Shown here one piece after another: positions 8,400 through 17,040 of a stretch of 64,000 bases of DNA (its first letter is position 1; every line of letters starts with the position of its first letter). Source of the DNA: Vibrio ouci. GTDB lineage: Bacteria; Pseudomonadota; Gammaproteobacteria; Enterobacterales; Vibrionaceae. The notes under the pieces are model-generated. The model made no database searches. It was not told the origin of the DNA and saw nothing but the letters and a program-made list of their open reading frames with translations. The DNA lies in contig NZ_SATR01000005.1 in the NCBI RefSeq assembly GCF_004551525.1, positions 1 to 64,000 of the forward strand, given 5' to 3'. The translations under genes and the position numbers were made by a program.

Positions 8400-10091
8400 A
8401 TGAGTGAAACAATACTTGCCCTAGTGGCTTTCTCACCAATCGTGGTGGCAGCCATACTCCTTGTCGGTCTCAACTGGCCGGCCAAAAAAGCCATGCCTGT
8501 CGCTTTTGGACTGACCGTTGTTATCGCCCTATTCGCTTGGGATATGTCGACGACTCGTGTCATCGCCTCTATTTTTCAAGGCTTAGGTATCACCGTTTCG
8601 GTCCTTTGGATTGTGTTTGGTGCTATTTTCCTGCTCAATACGCTCAAACACACCGGAGCTATCTCCACCATTAGAAACGGCTTCACCAACATTTCCCCAG
8701 ACCGTCGTGTTCAAGCCATCATCATCGCCTGGTGTTTTGGTTCGTTCATCGAAGGGGCCTCTGGCTTTGGTACGCCTGCAGCGATTGCCGCACCGTTACT
8801 TGTCGCGATTGGTTTCCCGGCACTTGCAGCAGTTCTAATGGGCATGATGATCCAATCGACGCCAGTATCATTTGGCGCTGTAGGTACACCTATCATTGTT
8901 GGTGTCAACAAAGGTCTCGATACCCACAATATTGGCGAGACACTCATTGCTAACGGTTCAAGCTGGGAAGCGTACTTACAACAAATTACATCCAGTGTCG
9001 CACTGATCCATGCCTGTGTTGGCACATTGATCCCTGTCTTAATGGCGATGATGCTAACTCGCTTTTTTGGCAAAAATAAGAGTTGGACTGAAGGGTTAGA
9101 TATCTTGCCATTTGCCATCTTTGCTGGCCTTGCGTTTACTATCCCTTACGCGCTAACTGGCGTGTTCCTTGGTGCTGAATTCCCATCATTGATTGGTGGT
9201 TTAGTTGGCCTTGCTATCGTTGTATCTGCGGCTAAACGTGGTTTCCTAGTGCCAAAATCAACATGGGACTTCGAAGACGAAAACAAATGGCCAGCCGAGT
9301 GGTTAGGTTCGCTTAAGATTGAACTGGATGAGAACAAGGCTAAACCAATGAGCATGGTGTTGGCTTGGTTCCCTTATGTCTTACTCGCTGTTGTTCTGGT
9401 TGCCAGCCGTGTTAGCACAGAGTTTAAAGCGGCTCTACGTAGCGTGAGCCTATCTTTTGGTAACATTCTTGGTGAAACAGGTATCAGTACCGCTATACAG
9501 CCTCTGTACCTGCCGGGTGGCATCTTAGTCTTCGTCGCACTTATTGCTGTATTGCTTCAATCGCGAAGTGTCGCGCCTCTAGCAAAAGCATTTGGTGAAT
9601 CAAGTAAGACGCTGATTGGCGCCGGCTTTGTATTGGTGTTCACCATTCCTATGGTACGTATCTTTATCAACTCAGGCATCAATGGCGCAGAACTAGCAAG
9701 TATGCCTGTGACCACGGCTAATTTTGCAGCTGGCCTCGTTGGTGATGCCTTCCCAGCATTAAGTGCCACTGTAGGTGCTCTGGGGGCTTTCATTGCGGGT
9801 TCAAACACCGTATCCAACATGATGTTTAGCCAATTCCAGTTTGAAGTGGCTCAGACGTTAACGATTTCAAGCGCTGTCGTCGTTGCTCTGCAAGCCGTTG
9901 GCGCCGCTGCTGGCAATATGATTGCTATCCACAACGTCGTAGCTGCATCGGCAACGGTAGGTCTTTTAGGTCGTGAAGGCGCGACGCTAAGAAAAACAAT
10001 TATTCCAACCATGTACTACTTATTGGTAACAGGTGCGATTGGCTTATTCGCCATTTACGGCCTACAAATTACCGATGCATTAATGAAATAA
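8400..10091 (+). CDS. lctP: L-lactate permease (LctP/LldP family)
   Basis: The 563-residue integral membrane protein has about 12-14 hydrophobic segments distributed over the whole length, the normal size for the lactate permease family. Characteristic stretches include [17 protein letters not shown] (about residues 113-129), [16 protein letters not shown] and [19 protein letters not shown] (about 460-480), all conserved in LctP/GlcA proteins. It imports L- and D-lactate (and possibly glycolate) with protons across the inner membrane. It is the first gene of a block with lldD and dld. Its stop codon is followed by a structured 157-bp spacer rather than a simple operon junction. The ribosome binding site is weak (AAAGGA about 8 nt upstream). 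Confidence 0.95.
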   Translation: MSETILALVAFSPIVVAAILLVGLNWPAKKAMPVAFGLTVVIALFAWDMSTTRVIASIFQGLGITVSVLWIVFGAIFLLNTLKHTGAISTIRNGFTNISPDRRVQAIIIAWCFGSFIEGASGFGTPAAIAAPLLVAIGFPALAAVLMGMMIQSTPVSFGAVGTPIIVGVNKGLDTHNIGETLIANGSSWEAYLQQITSSVALIHACVGTLIPVLMAMMLTRFFGKNKSWTEGLDILPFAIFAGLAFTIPYALTGVFLGAEFPSLIGGLVGLAIVVSAAKRGFLVPKSTWDFEDENKWPAEWLGSLKIELDENKAKPMSMVLAWFPYVLLAVVLVASRVSTEFKAALRSVSLSFGNILGETGISTAIQPLYLPGGILVFVALIAVLLQSRSVAPLAKAFGESSKTLIGAGFVLVFTIPMVRIFINSGINGAELASMPVTTANFAAGLVGDAFPALSATVGALGAFIAGSNTVSNMMFSQFQFEVAQTLTISSAVVVALQAVGAAAGNMIAIHNVVAASATVGLLGREGATLRKTIIPTMYYLLVTGAIGLFAIYGLQITDALMK

Positions 10092-10103
10092 AGACTTCGA
10101 TTT

Positions 10104-10179
10104 GAGGCGTTGTTACTTGCCCCCTGACAATAGACTAGTAACTACGAAAGCAGTTACGCCACATGAGTAATAACGCCTC
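10104..10179 (+). ncRNA. Structured intercistronic RNA between lctP and lldD
   Basis: GAGGCGTTGTTACT (10104-10117) pairs with AGTAATAACGCCTC (10166-10179) over 14 positions with one G-U wobble. Inside, GTAACT (10138-10143) pairs with AGTTAC (10152-10157). The segment AGTAAC (10137-10142) can alternatively pair with GTTACT (10112-10117), which would break both stems. Two competing folds are possible, as in an attenuator, and a T-rich stretch (TTCTTTA) follows the outer stem. No known riboswitch class is recognised. Confidence 0.5.
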
Positions 10180-10248
10180 TTCTTTATCGAGCAATACCCT
10201 ATAAGCCTCCATAGAGGGGTGACAGTTAACGAATGATAGGACTGACAT

Positions 10249-11388
10249 ATGATTATCTCTGCCTCTACAGATTACCGAGCAGCTGCAAAAGCAAAGCTAC
10301 CTCCGTTTCTTTTTCACTACATCGATGGCGGCTCATACGGTGAACATACACTGCGAAAGAACACCGAGGATCTTGCTAATATCGCACTTAAACAACGTGT
10401 GCTAAACAACATGGAAGATCTCAGCCTAGAAACTGAGGTGTTCGGCGAAAAGCTATCAATGCCAATCGCTTTAGCGCCTGTTGGTCTGACTGGTATGTAT
10501 GCCCGTCGCGGAGAAGTCCAAGCCGCTAAAGCCGCAGAGAACAAGGGCATTCCATTTACTATGTCTACGGTTTCTGTCTGTCCCATTGAAGAGGTTGCGC
10601 CAGCGATTGAGCGCCCAATGTGGTTCCAACTCTATGTGCTGAAAGATCGCGGCTTCATGAAAAACGTCTTAGAGAGAGCAAAAGCCGCCGGAGTGACTAC
10701 GCTGGTCTTCACAGTCGATATGCCAGTACCGGGTGCGCGCTATCGCGACATGCATTCAGGCATGAGCGGACCAAACGCGGCTGCACGTCGTGTATTTCAG
10801 GCGATGCGCCACCCAAGCTGGGCCTTTGATGTCGGGCTATTGGGTAAACCTCATGACCTTGGCAATATTTCCACTTACCGCGGTGAGCCGACCAAGCTTG
10901 AAGATTACATCGGCTGGTTAGGTGACAACTTCGACCCTTCTATCTGCTGGAAAGATCTTGAATGGATTCGCGACTTTTGGGACGGCCCTATGGTCATCAA
11001 AGGCATCTTAGATGAGCAAGATGCGAAAGATGCGGTCTCTTTTGGTGCTGACGGCATCGTTGTGTCTAACCACGGCGGCCGTCAGCTAGATGGGGTACTT
11101 TCTACCGCGAAAGCACTCCCTTCTATTGCGGACGCAGTCAAAGGGGACTTAAAAATATTCGTCGATTCTGGGATTAGAACCGGACTAGATGTGGTGCGTA
11201 TGCTGGCACTTGGCGCTGACTGTACTCTACTTGGCCGATCTTTCATTTATGCGCTGGCGGCTCAAGGACAAGCTGGGGTTGAGAACCTGCTCGATCTGTA
11301 CGAGAAAGAGATGCGCGTCGCAATGACATTGACCGGCGCTAAAAGTATCAAAGACTTAAACAGAGAATCACTGGTCAAGATGAAGTAA
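10249..11388 (+). CDS. lldD: L-lactate dehydrogenase, FMN-dependent, quinone-linked
   Basis: The 379-residue protein is a member of the FMN-dependent alpha-hydroxyacid dehydrogenase family. The TIM-barrel pattern is complete: [13 protein letters not shown] near residue 80, FQLYVLKDR (about 125), [13 protein letters not shown] (about 157), and the active-site [10 protein letters not shown] with the catalytic base His at about 275, followed by a phosphate-binding loop near [10 protein letters not shown] and [10 protein letters not shown]. It oxidises L-lactate to pyruvate at the cytoplasmic face of the membrane and passes electrons to quinone. Length and motifs match E. coli LldD closely. It is preceded by AGGA at good spacing. 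A terminator-like hairpin after the stop separates it from dld. Confidence 0.96.
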   Translation: MIISASTDYRAAAKAKLPPFLFHYIDGGSYGEHTLRKNTEDLANIALKQRVLNNMEDLSLETEVFGEKLSMPIALAPVGLTGMYARRGEVQAAKAAENKGIPFTMSTVSVCPIEEVAPAIERPMWFQLYVLKDRGFMKNVLERAKAAGVTTLVFTVDMPVPGARYRDMHSGMSGPNAAARRVFQAMRHPSWAFDVGLLGKPHDLGNISTYRGEPTKLEDYIGWLGDNFDPSICWKDLEWIRDFWDGPMVIKGILDEQDAKDAVSFGADGIVVSNHGGRQLDGVLSTAKALPSIADAVKGDLKIFVDSGIRTGLDVVRMLALGADCTLLGRSFIYALAAQGQAGVENLLDLYEKEMRVAMTLTGAKSIKDLNRESLVKMK

Positions 11389-11397
11389 ATTCAGAGG

Positions 11398-11434
11398 GTG
11401 TCACAGCAAACAAATTGAAACTGTGACACTTTTT
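11398..11434 (+). terminator. Intrinsic terminator between lldD and dld
   Basis: GTGTCACAG (11398-11406) and CTGTGACAC (11421-11429) form a perfect 9-bp stem followed by TTTTT. It stands between two same-strand genes of the lactate block, so partial termination would lower dld expression relative to lldD, or dld has its own promoter in the remaining 55 bp. Confidence 0.8.
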
Positions 11435-11489
11435 CTTCTACTGGATAAATAAAAAAGACAACACCAGTGGCAAACACAAGGAAGCTTAC

Positions 11490-14327
11490 ATGTCGAATCG
11501 TCTCAACGATAACCGCTATCAACAGCTCGAAGCCCTGCTCGCAGTTGAAATCGAACAAGAAAGAATCATCACTGAACATGCTAAACGCTTAGCTTACGGA
11601 ACTGACGCCAGCTTTTATCGACTGGTTCCACAAATAGTGCTGCGACTTAAAAATCTTGAAGAAGTCATTTATGCGATTCAATGTTGTCGTGAGCTGAACA
11701 TCCATTTTACTTTTAGAGCCGCGGGTACAAGTTTATCTGGGCAAGCCGTGTCTGACTCCGTTCTCTTTACCTTAACCGATGACTGGCGCGGTCATGAAAT
11801 CATCGATGATGGTAACAAGATTCTTCTTCAACCTGGAGTGATCGGTGCTGATGCCAATAAATACCTTGCGCCATTTCAACGTAAGATAGGTCCGGATCCC
11901 GCTTCAATTAATACTTGTAAGATTGGTGGAATCGCTGCCAATAACGCCAGTGGCATGTGCTGCGGCACCGCTCAAAACTCTTACCGAACCATTGATAGTA
12001 TTAAGGTCGTATTTAGCGATGGAACCTTGCTTGATACTGCGAGTAAAGAAAACATTGCCGCCTTTAAAGCAACTCGTCCCGATATCATTGATGGCTTAAA
12101 TGCGCTCATCAGCGAAACTCAAAACAATGAAGTACTAAGTGAGCGAATCCGCCATAAATATCGCTTAAAAAACACCACTGGTTACGCCCTTAATGCACTA
12201 GTCGATTTTAGTGATCCAATCGAAGTCCTAGAACACTTAATGATCGGCTCTGAAGGTACACTCGGCTTTATTGCGGAGGTCACCTACAACACAGTTATTG
12301 AACACAACTTCAAAGCCTCTACTCTGTTGGTTTTCGCCGATCTTGAAGAAGCGAGCCAAGCCGTGACAACGCTGTCAAAGACTCCGGTTGCCGCTGTGGA
12401 ACTTATGGATGGACGAGCATTACGTTCGGTCGCTGACAAGCCCGGCATGCCGAGCTTTATCCAGCAGTTAGATCTAGAAGCGACGGCGCTATTGGTCGAG
12501 ACCCACGCAAGCGATCAAGCGACTATTGATACTCAATGCCAAACGATAATGACCGCACTTGAAGACTATTCCATTATTGAATCGGTCCCTTTTACGTTAG
12601 ATCCTAAAACTGTCGCTACGCTTTGGGGGATACGAAAAGGTATGTTCCCTGCTGTCGGCGCCGTTCGAGAAGTGGGCACCACTGTCATTATCGAAGACGT
12701 CGCTTTCCCTGTAGAAAACCTAGCCAATGGCCTTCGCGACCTTCAAGCGCTGTTTGATAAATACCAATACTCTGAAGCGATCATTTTTGGCCATGCATTA
12801 GAAGGCAACCTCCACTTTGTCTTCACTCAAGGTTTCGAATCTCAAAACGAAATCGACCGCTATGGTGGCTTCATGGATGATGTCGCTGAACTCGTTGCTG
12901 TGAAATATCAAGGTTCGCTAAAAGCTGAGCATGGTACCGGGCGCAACATGGCACCTTATGTTGAATTGGAATGGGGCAAAGATGGCTACCAGTTGATGCA
13001 AAAGATCAAAGCTCTATTTGATCCACAAGGACTGCTAAATCCGGGCGTCATCATTAACGATAACCCTCACTCGCATCTTGAAAATTTAAAGCCGATGCCC
13101 GCTGCAGACTCGTTGGTTGACCGCTGTATTGAATGTGGCTTCTGTGAGCCTGTTTGCCCTTCTCGCACATTAACCCTCTCGCCTCGTCAGCGTATCGTTC
13201 TCTACCGCGAGCTACAAAGAAGACGCGCGTCCGGAGAGCAAACTGAAGCGACTGAGTTAGCGCAAATATTTGAGTACCAAGGGCTAGATACCTGTGCGGC
13301 CACCGGGTTGTGTGCCGATCGCTGCCCTGTTGGCATCAATACTGGCGAGCTTGTTAAACAGCTGCGCACTGAGAAATACCAGAAGTTTACCCCGATTGCC
13401 AAGTGGACAGCGGATCACTTCAGCACCACAACCGCCCTAACTCGCGCATCACTCAAAGCGAATAAGCTTGCGGTCAAAGTGATTGGAGAAAGCAGCGTTG
13501 CGAAGGTAACAAATGGCATTCGCAAGGTGAGCAAAGGCAAGACACCAATTTGGCTACCTGAGACTCCTCAAGCAAACTCTCACGACTTGGATAAAGCGAT
13601 GGAACGGCTGGTTCGCTCGGACAAGAAAGTCGTTTACCTTCCTTCCTGTGCGTCACGTACCATGGGTCAACAAATCGATGCTGATGATCAAAGAAGCCTG
13701 ACCGAGGTGACATTGTCACTTATCAAGAAGGCGGGATTTGAAGTTATCATCCCAGAGTCTCTTGATGAGCAGTGCTGTGGTATGCCATATGACAGTAAAG
13801 GTATGACTGACATCGCGAGTGAAAAGTCTAAGCAGCTTGAAACCGCTCTCTGGAAAGCCAGTTACGAAGGTGAATACCCGATCCTTATGGATACAAGCCC
13901 TTGTGCAAAACGGAGTATTGAGAACTTTACCCGCCCATTAGAGATTCTTGAGCCAACGGGTTTTGTTTCCAAATACCTTATCGACAACCTGTCTATATCA
14001 CCCAAGCAAGAAACCGTGATGTTACATGTCACCTGTAGCTCTCAACGTATGGGACTAACGAATGACATGCTAAACCTCGTGAAACGATGCGTCTCTGACG
14101 TGGTTGTACCTGAACATATTACATGTTGTGGCTGGGCGGGCGATAAGGGCTTCACTACACCAGAGCTTAATGCAGCAGCCGTTCATCCATTGAAGCAACA
14201 AGTACCAGAACATTGCCAGCGCGGTTTTAGTAACAGTCGAACCTGTGAAATCGGCCTATCGCATCATAGCGGCATCCCCTATCAATCCATCCTGTATTTG
14301 GTTGATGAGGTTAGTAGCCCGCTATAA
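11490..14327 (+). CDS. dld: FAD/Fe-S D-lactate dehydrogenase (Dld-II type)
   Basis: The 945-residue enzyme fuses three parts. An FAD-binding domain occupies about residues 35-260, with GTSLSGQAV and ASGMCCGTA. A FAD-oxidase C-terminal domain (about 265-525) contains HALEGNLHFV and KAEHGTGRNMAP. An iron-sulfur module contains two [4Fe-4S] motifs, CIECGFCEPVCP (about 545-556) and CAATGLCADRCP (about 601-612), and two CCG motifs (CCGMPYD about 761, CCGWAGD about 879) of the heterodisulfide-reductase type. This matches the Dld-II D-lactate dehydrogenase first described in Shewanella, which oxidises D-lactate to pyruvate and passes electrons to the respiratory chain. It stands third after lctP and lldD, so the block covers uptake and oxidation of both lactate isomers. 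An AAGGAAG site precedes the ATG. A 2-hydroxyglutarate or glycolate role is less likely given the context. Confidence 0.9.
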   Translation: MSNRLNDNRYQQLEALLAVEIEQERIITEHAKRLAYGTDASFYRLVPQIVLRLKNLEEVIYAIQCCRELNIHFTFRAAGTSLSGQAVSDSVLFTLTDDWRGHEIIDDGNKILLQPGVIGADANKYLAPFQRKIGPDPASINTCKIGGIAANNASGMCCGTAQNSYRTIDSIKVVFSDGTLLDTASKENIAAFKATRPDIIDGLNALISETQNNEVLSERIRHKYRLKNTTGYALNALVDFSDPIEVLEHLMIGSEGTLGFIAEVTYNTVIEHNFKASTLLVFADLEEASQAVTTLSKTPVAAVELMDGRALRSVADKPGMPSFIQQLDLEATALLVETHASDQATIDTQCQTIMTALEDYSIIESVPFTLDPKTVATLWGIRKGMFPAVGAVREVGTTVIIEDVAFPVENLANGLRDLQALFDKYQYSEAIIFGHALEGNLHFVFTQGFESQNEIDRYGGFMDDVAELVAVKYQGSLKAEHGTGRNMAPYVELEWGKDGYQLMQKIKALFDPQGLLNPGVIINDNPHSHLENLKPMPAADSLVDRCIECGFCEPVCPSRTLTLSPRQRIVLYRELQRRRASGEQTEATELAQIFEYQGLDTCAATGLCADRCPVGINTGELVKQLRTEKYQKFTPIAKWTADHFSTTTALTRASLKANKLAVKVIGESSVAKVTNGIRKVSKGKTPIWLPETPQANSHDLDKAMERLVRSDKKVVYLPSCASRTMGQQIDADDQRSLTEVTLSLIKKAGFEVIIPESLDEQCCGMPYDSKGMTDIASEKSKQLETALWKASYEGEYPILMDTSPCAKRSIENFTRPLEILEPTGFVSKYLIDNLSISPKQETVMLHVTCSSQRMGLTNDMLNLVKRCVSDVVVPEHITCCGWAGDKGFTTPELNAAAVHPLKQQVPEHCQRGFSNSRTCEIGLSHHSGIPYQSILYLVDEVSSPL

Positions 14328-14336
14328 ACCTGCCTC

Positions 14337-14401
14337 AACATTTAAGTAAAATTAAATGTTGCCTAGGGGTGCTTCTGTTAGAGCTTGATCGCACCCCTAG
14401 G
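14337..14401 (+). terminator. Two consecutive hairpins ending the lactate block
   Basis: AACATTTAA/TTAAATGTT (14337-14345 with 14352-14360) is a perfect 9-bp stem. It is followed immediately by a perfect 11-bp stem, CCTAGGGGTGC/GCACCCCTAGG (14362-14372 with 14391-14401), with an 18-nt loop and a short T-rich tail. Together they probably end dld transcription; the second arm pair is unusually long. Confidence 0.65.
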
Positions 14402-14474
14402 GTATTTTCCTCCCTTAGATGTAACAAAAGATAATAATTTGTCCATCTGGTTCAATACCTCATAAGGAGTGACT

Positions 14475-15263
14475 ATGGAATTTGAAATGTTTGTCTGCGA
14501 TGCGTTTACCCAGCAGAGATTTAGCGGTAACTCAGCAGCGGTGGTCCCACTAAACGATTGGTTAAGTGACGATGTGATGCTCAATATCGCTGCCGAAAAT
14601 AACTTGTCTGAGACCGCATTTATCAAACCAATTGGTATCGACCGATTTGAGATTCGCTGGTTCTCTCCCCTTTGTGAAGTTGATTTTTGTGGCCATGCGA
14701 CACTCGCTTCTGCCTATGTCCTTTTTCAGCATTTTGATGCGGGCGAAGTGATTCAATTTGAAACCAGAACAGTGGGTCCATTAACGGTAGAAAAAGACTT
14801 ATCAGGTCGTATATTAATGTGCTTCCCACTGCGTGAGCCTGTACCAGTAGAAGCGCCATCAATGCTGCTTGAAGGACTCTCTATTCAACCAAAAGAAGTG
14901 CTTAGAAGCGAGCAAGCTTACTTTGCCATTTATGACAACGAACAAGACATCATCGACTTAGAAACGAAAAGTGAATATCTAAAACAGCTTGCGCCTTACG
15001 ATGTGGTAGTGACAGCGGCAAGTGAAAAATACGACTTCATTTCACGTTACTTCTGGCCAGCGAATGGTGGTGATGAAGACCCAGTGACTGGCTCCATTCA
15101 TGCTGGACTCGCCCCTTTCTGGGCCAAAAGATTAAATAAACCTAATTTATTAGCCTATCAGGCATCAAAACGCGGCGGCACACTTTACTGCCACGTCGAA
15201 CCTGAGCAAGTTATCGTATCTGGCGATGTCGTCCCTTATTCACACGGGAAGATATTTGTCTAA
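14475..15263 (+). CDS. PhzF family isomerase/epimerase
   Basis: The 262-residue protein belongs to the PhzF phenazine-biosynthesis-like fold, two similar alpha/beta halves of a diaminopimelate-epimerase type. The N-terminal half contains FSGNSAAVVPL and the conserved acid in AAENNLSETAFI (Glu at about residue 44). WFSPLCEVDFCGHATLASAY follows at about 61-80. The C-terminal half carries the family motif GGDEDPVTGSIHAGLAPFW (about 196-214). The GTG at 14469 overlaps the AAGGAG ribosome binding site, so the ATG at 14475 is chosen. Most chromosomal PhzF homologues act outside phenazine synthesis and have no known substrate; no phz genes are nearby. It is transcribed alone and a hairpin follows. 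Confidence 0.88.
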   Translation: MEFEMFVCDAFTQQRFSGNSAAVVPLNDWLSDDVMLNIAAENNLSETAFIKPIGIDRFEIRWFSPLCEVDFCGHATLASAYVLFQHFDAGEVIQFETRTVGPLTVEKDLSGRILMCFPLREPVPVEAPSMLLEGLSIQPKEVLRSEQAYFAIYDNEQDIIDLETKSEYLKQLAPYDVVVTAASEKYDFISRYFWPANGGDEDPVTGSIHAGLAPFWAKRLNKPNLLAYQASKRGGTLYCHVEPEQVIVSGDVVPYSHGKIFV

Positions 15264-15287
15264 CACCCAATAGTTACACCCATTCAT

Positions 15288-15320
15288 CACTGGTGGTTAT
15301 GAGCGATATAATCACCAGTG
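15288..15320 (+). terminator. Hairpin after the phzF-like gene
   Basis: CACTGGTGGTTAT and ATAATCACCAGTG form a 13-bp stem with one G-U pair and a 7-nt loop. Only a weak T-rich stretch (CCTTTTGTT) follows, so termination may be imperfect. Confidence 0.55.
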
Positions 15321-15482
15321 AATAGATCCTTTTGTTCCCATAACGTAGCCTAAATCTAAAGCAACGAAGCCGTGAAATAGTCTGAAATATACCGTTACGC
15401 TTTAATGCGTTTCACTCACAGGACTCTGACAATCACTGGTTACCGTTTTACGAAATAAAAAACACTGTTTTAGGAACTGGTT

Positions 15483-16253
15483 ATGAACCCTACAATCAAA
15501 ACATCTCTTGCAATTGCCCTTTCGCTTCCCCTTCTTGCAGGCTGTGTAACCCCCGGAGAAGACGATCCTAATGCACTCACTAAGCAAGGTGCTGCTGGTG
15601 GCGCATTACTTGGGTTAACCCTTGGCGCGTTAACGGGTGACGCTGAACTCGCAATGCAAGGCGCGATTGCCGGAGGTGTCGCGGGTGGTGTTGCTGGTGC
15701 TTCAGCCGATATTCAAAACAACCGTGAAGCAAGCCGTTCTAGTAGTCGTGATGATGCCATTGCTCAGATCGGCAATAACAACGCGCAGCAAAACGCACCT
15801 GCTGTTCAGCAAAACTGGGACAAGTTAGATAACTTTGTTGGTGAGTGGAACGTCAACATTCAAACGCACAGCAAAGATATGAACAAGGTTAAGCCTCTAA
15901 ATGCAAATGGCTCATTGGCTAAAACCACCCAAGCGGACGTGAGTATTGCTAATGACCAAGGCATCGATCTCACTGCGGCATTTTCTTATACCTCAGCGGA
16001 TGGTTACCAAATGGCAATCATCAATAATACCAAGGACGTGAGCGTAAATTTTGCAGGCGAAAAGCAAAGCAGTTCAAGTCGATACAACTTCTACCCTATC
16101 AACACTAACGATATCATTTACCAAGATATAAACAGTGCTGACATTCATGTTGAACTTGGTTTCGCTGGTCCAAATGTTTGGCTGCTTGAGAGCTATGCGT
16201 TTATTGAGGGTGAGCAGCAAAAACTACAAACCTTCCGCTTTACTCGCAGTTAA
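15483..16253 (+). CDS. Glycine-zipper lipoprotein of unknown function
   Basis: The 256-residue protein starts with a lipoprotein signal peptide whose lipobox LLAGC places the lipidated Cys at residue 21. Residues about 36-78 are a Gly/Ala-rich glycine zipper (GGALLGLTLGALTGDAEL, GGVAGGVAGA) of the kind seen in small outer-membrane lipoproteins that insert in or line membranes. A Ser/Arg/Asn linker follows. The C-terminal part (about 115-256) contains FVGEWNVN, beta-rich and similar in outline to the DUF1579 or lipocalin-like domains that bind lipids. It is probably attached to the outer membrane. It is a single-gene unit between two hairpins. The function is unknown, and the lipid-binding idea is an inference from the beta-rich domain only. 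Confidence 0.75.
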   Translation: MNPTIKTSLAIALSLPLLAGCVTPGEDDPNALTKQGAAGGALLGLTLGALTGDAELAMQGAIAGGVAGGVAGASADIQNNREASRSSSRDDAIAQIGNNNAQQNAPAVQQNWDKLDNFVGEWNVNIQTHSKDMNKVKPLNANGSLAKTTQADVSIANDQGIDLTAAFSYTSADGYQMAIINNTKDVSVNFAGEKQSSSSRYNFYPINTNDIIYQDINSADIHVELGFAGPNVWLLESYAFIEGEQQKLQTFRFTRS

Positions 16254-16276
16254 TTGCAGGATTCAGACTTGAGTAA

Positions 16277-16304
16277 CGAATAGTGCTTTCCAGAGCACTA
16301 TTCG
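16277..16304 (+). terminator. Hairpin after the glycine-zipper lipoprotein gene
   Basis: CGAATAGTGCT and AGCACTATTCG form a perfect 11-bp stem with a 6-nt loop. The T-tract is poor, so the activity is uncertain. Confidence 0.55.
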
Positions 16305-16377
16305 CTTAGTAGTGACACAGTGTATAATCATCTTCTTACTTAAGCGTCTGAATTAAAACGATAGTTAGGAGGTATTA

Positions 16378-16995
16378 ATGAAAGTGATTATTCTGCATGG
16401 TTTGTATATGCACGGTATGGTCATGCAGCCTCTTGGCCACAAACTCCGTAAATACGGCTATCGAACCAAGATCCTTTCGTACAATAGCGTCGCGATTAAT
16501 GAGCAACGTCTTTTCTCTCTACTCGATAAAACCTTATCAGACTCGATGCCCAATGTTCTCGTTGGTCACAGTTTGGGTGGTTTGATCATCAAACGTTATT
16601 TAGAACACCGCCAACTTCCCACATCGAAAGTCTCGCACGTCGTTACTATTGGTTCACCGCTCAAAGGCGCGTCAATCGTCACCAGGATTCAAGAGTTGGG
16701 CATGAGCGCTATACTCGGAAACTCCCCCGACTTTGGCCTGAAACAGCACGAGAGTGCATGGGCATTGCCGCAAAAACTCGGCAGTATTGCGGGAACTTTG
16801 CCATTAGGAGTACGCTCTTTATTGTTAATGGATAATCGAATGATGTCCGATGGAACCGTTACGGTTGAAGAAACTAGACTTGAAGGGATGGCGGATCACG
16901 TTGAAATTAAAAGTAGCCACACCAGCCTAATTTATAGTGCTTTGGTACCCAACCAGATCCATCATTTTATCCAAAACAATTGCTTCCAAAACTAA
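16378..16995 (+). CDS. Small alpha/beta hydrolase, lipase-like
   Basis: The 205-residue protein has a compact alpha/beta-hydrolase fold. The oxyanion region VIILHGLYMHGM lies at residues 3-14. The nucleophile elbow GHSLGG (residues 63-68) gives Ser 65. Late acidic and His candidates are the Asp in MMSDGTVTV and the His in SSHTSLIYS (about 180), which would complete the triad. There is no signal peptide, so it should be cytoplasmic, or exported by an unrecognised route. The sequence VTIGSPLKGA is typical of triacylglycerol lipase and PGAP1-like esterases, so an ester of a lipid is the likely class of substrate. It is transcribed alone from a start with AGGAGG about 6 nt upstream. Confidence 0.85.
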   Translation: MKVIILHGLYMHGMVMQPLGHKLRKYGYRTKILSYNSVAINEQRLFSLLDKTLSDSMPNVLVGHSLGGLIIKRYLEHRQLPTSKVSHVVTIGSPLKGASIVTRIQELGMSAILGNSPDFGLKQHESAWALPQKLGSIAGTLPLGVRSLLLMDNRMMSDGTVTVEETRLEGMADHVEIKSSHTSLIYSALVPNQIHHFIQNNCFQN

Positions 16996-17023
16996 AAAAG
17001 CAGCGCCTAAAGGCGCTGCTTTT
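16995..17023. terminator. Bidirectional terminator between the hydrolase and M16 peptidase genes
   Basis: AAAGCAGCGCC/GGCGCTGCTTTT with a TAAA loop has an A-run on the left and a T-run on the right. It serves both converging genes. Confidence 0.92.
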
Positions 17024-17040
17024 ACACGTAACTCACCAAT

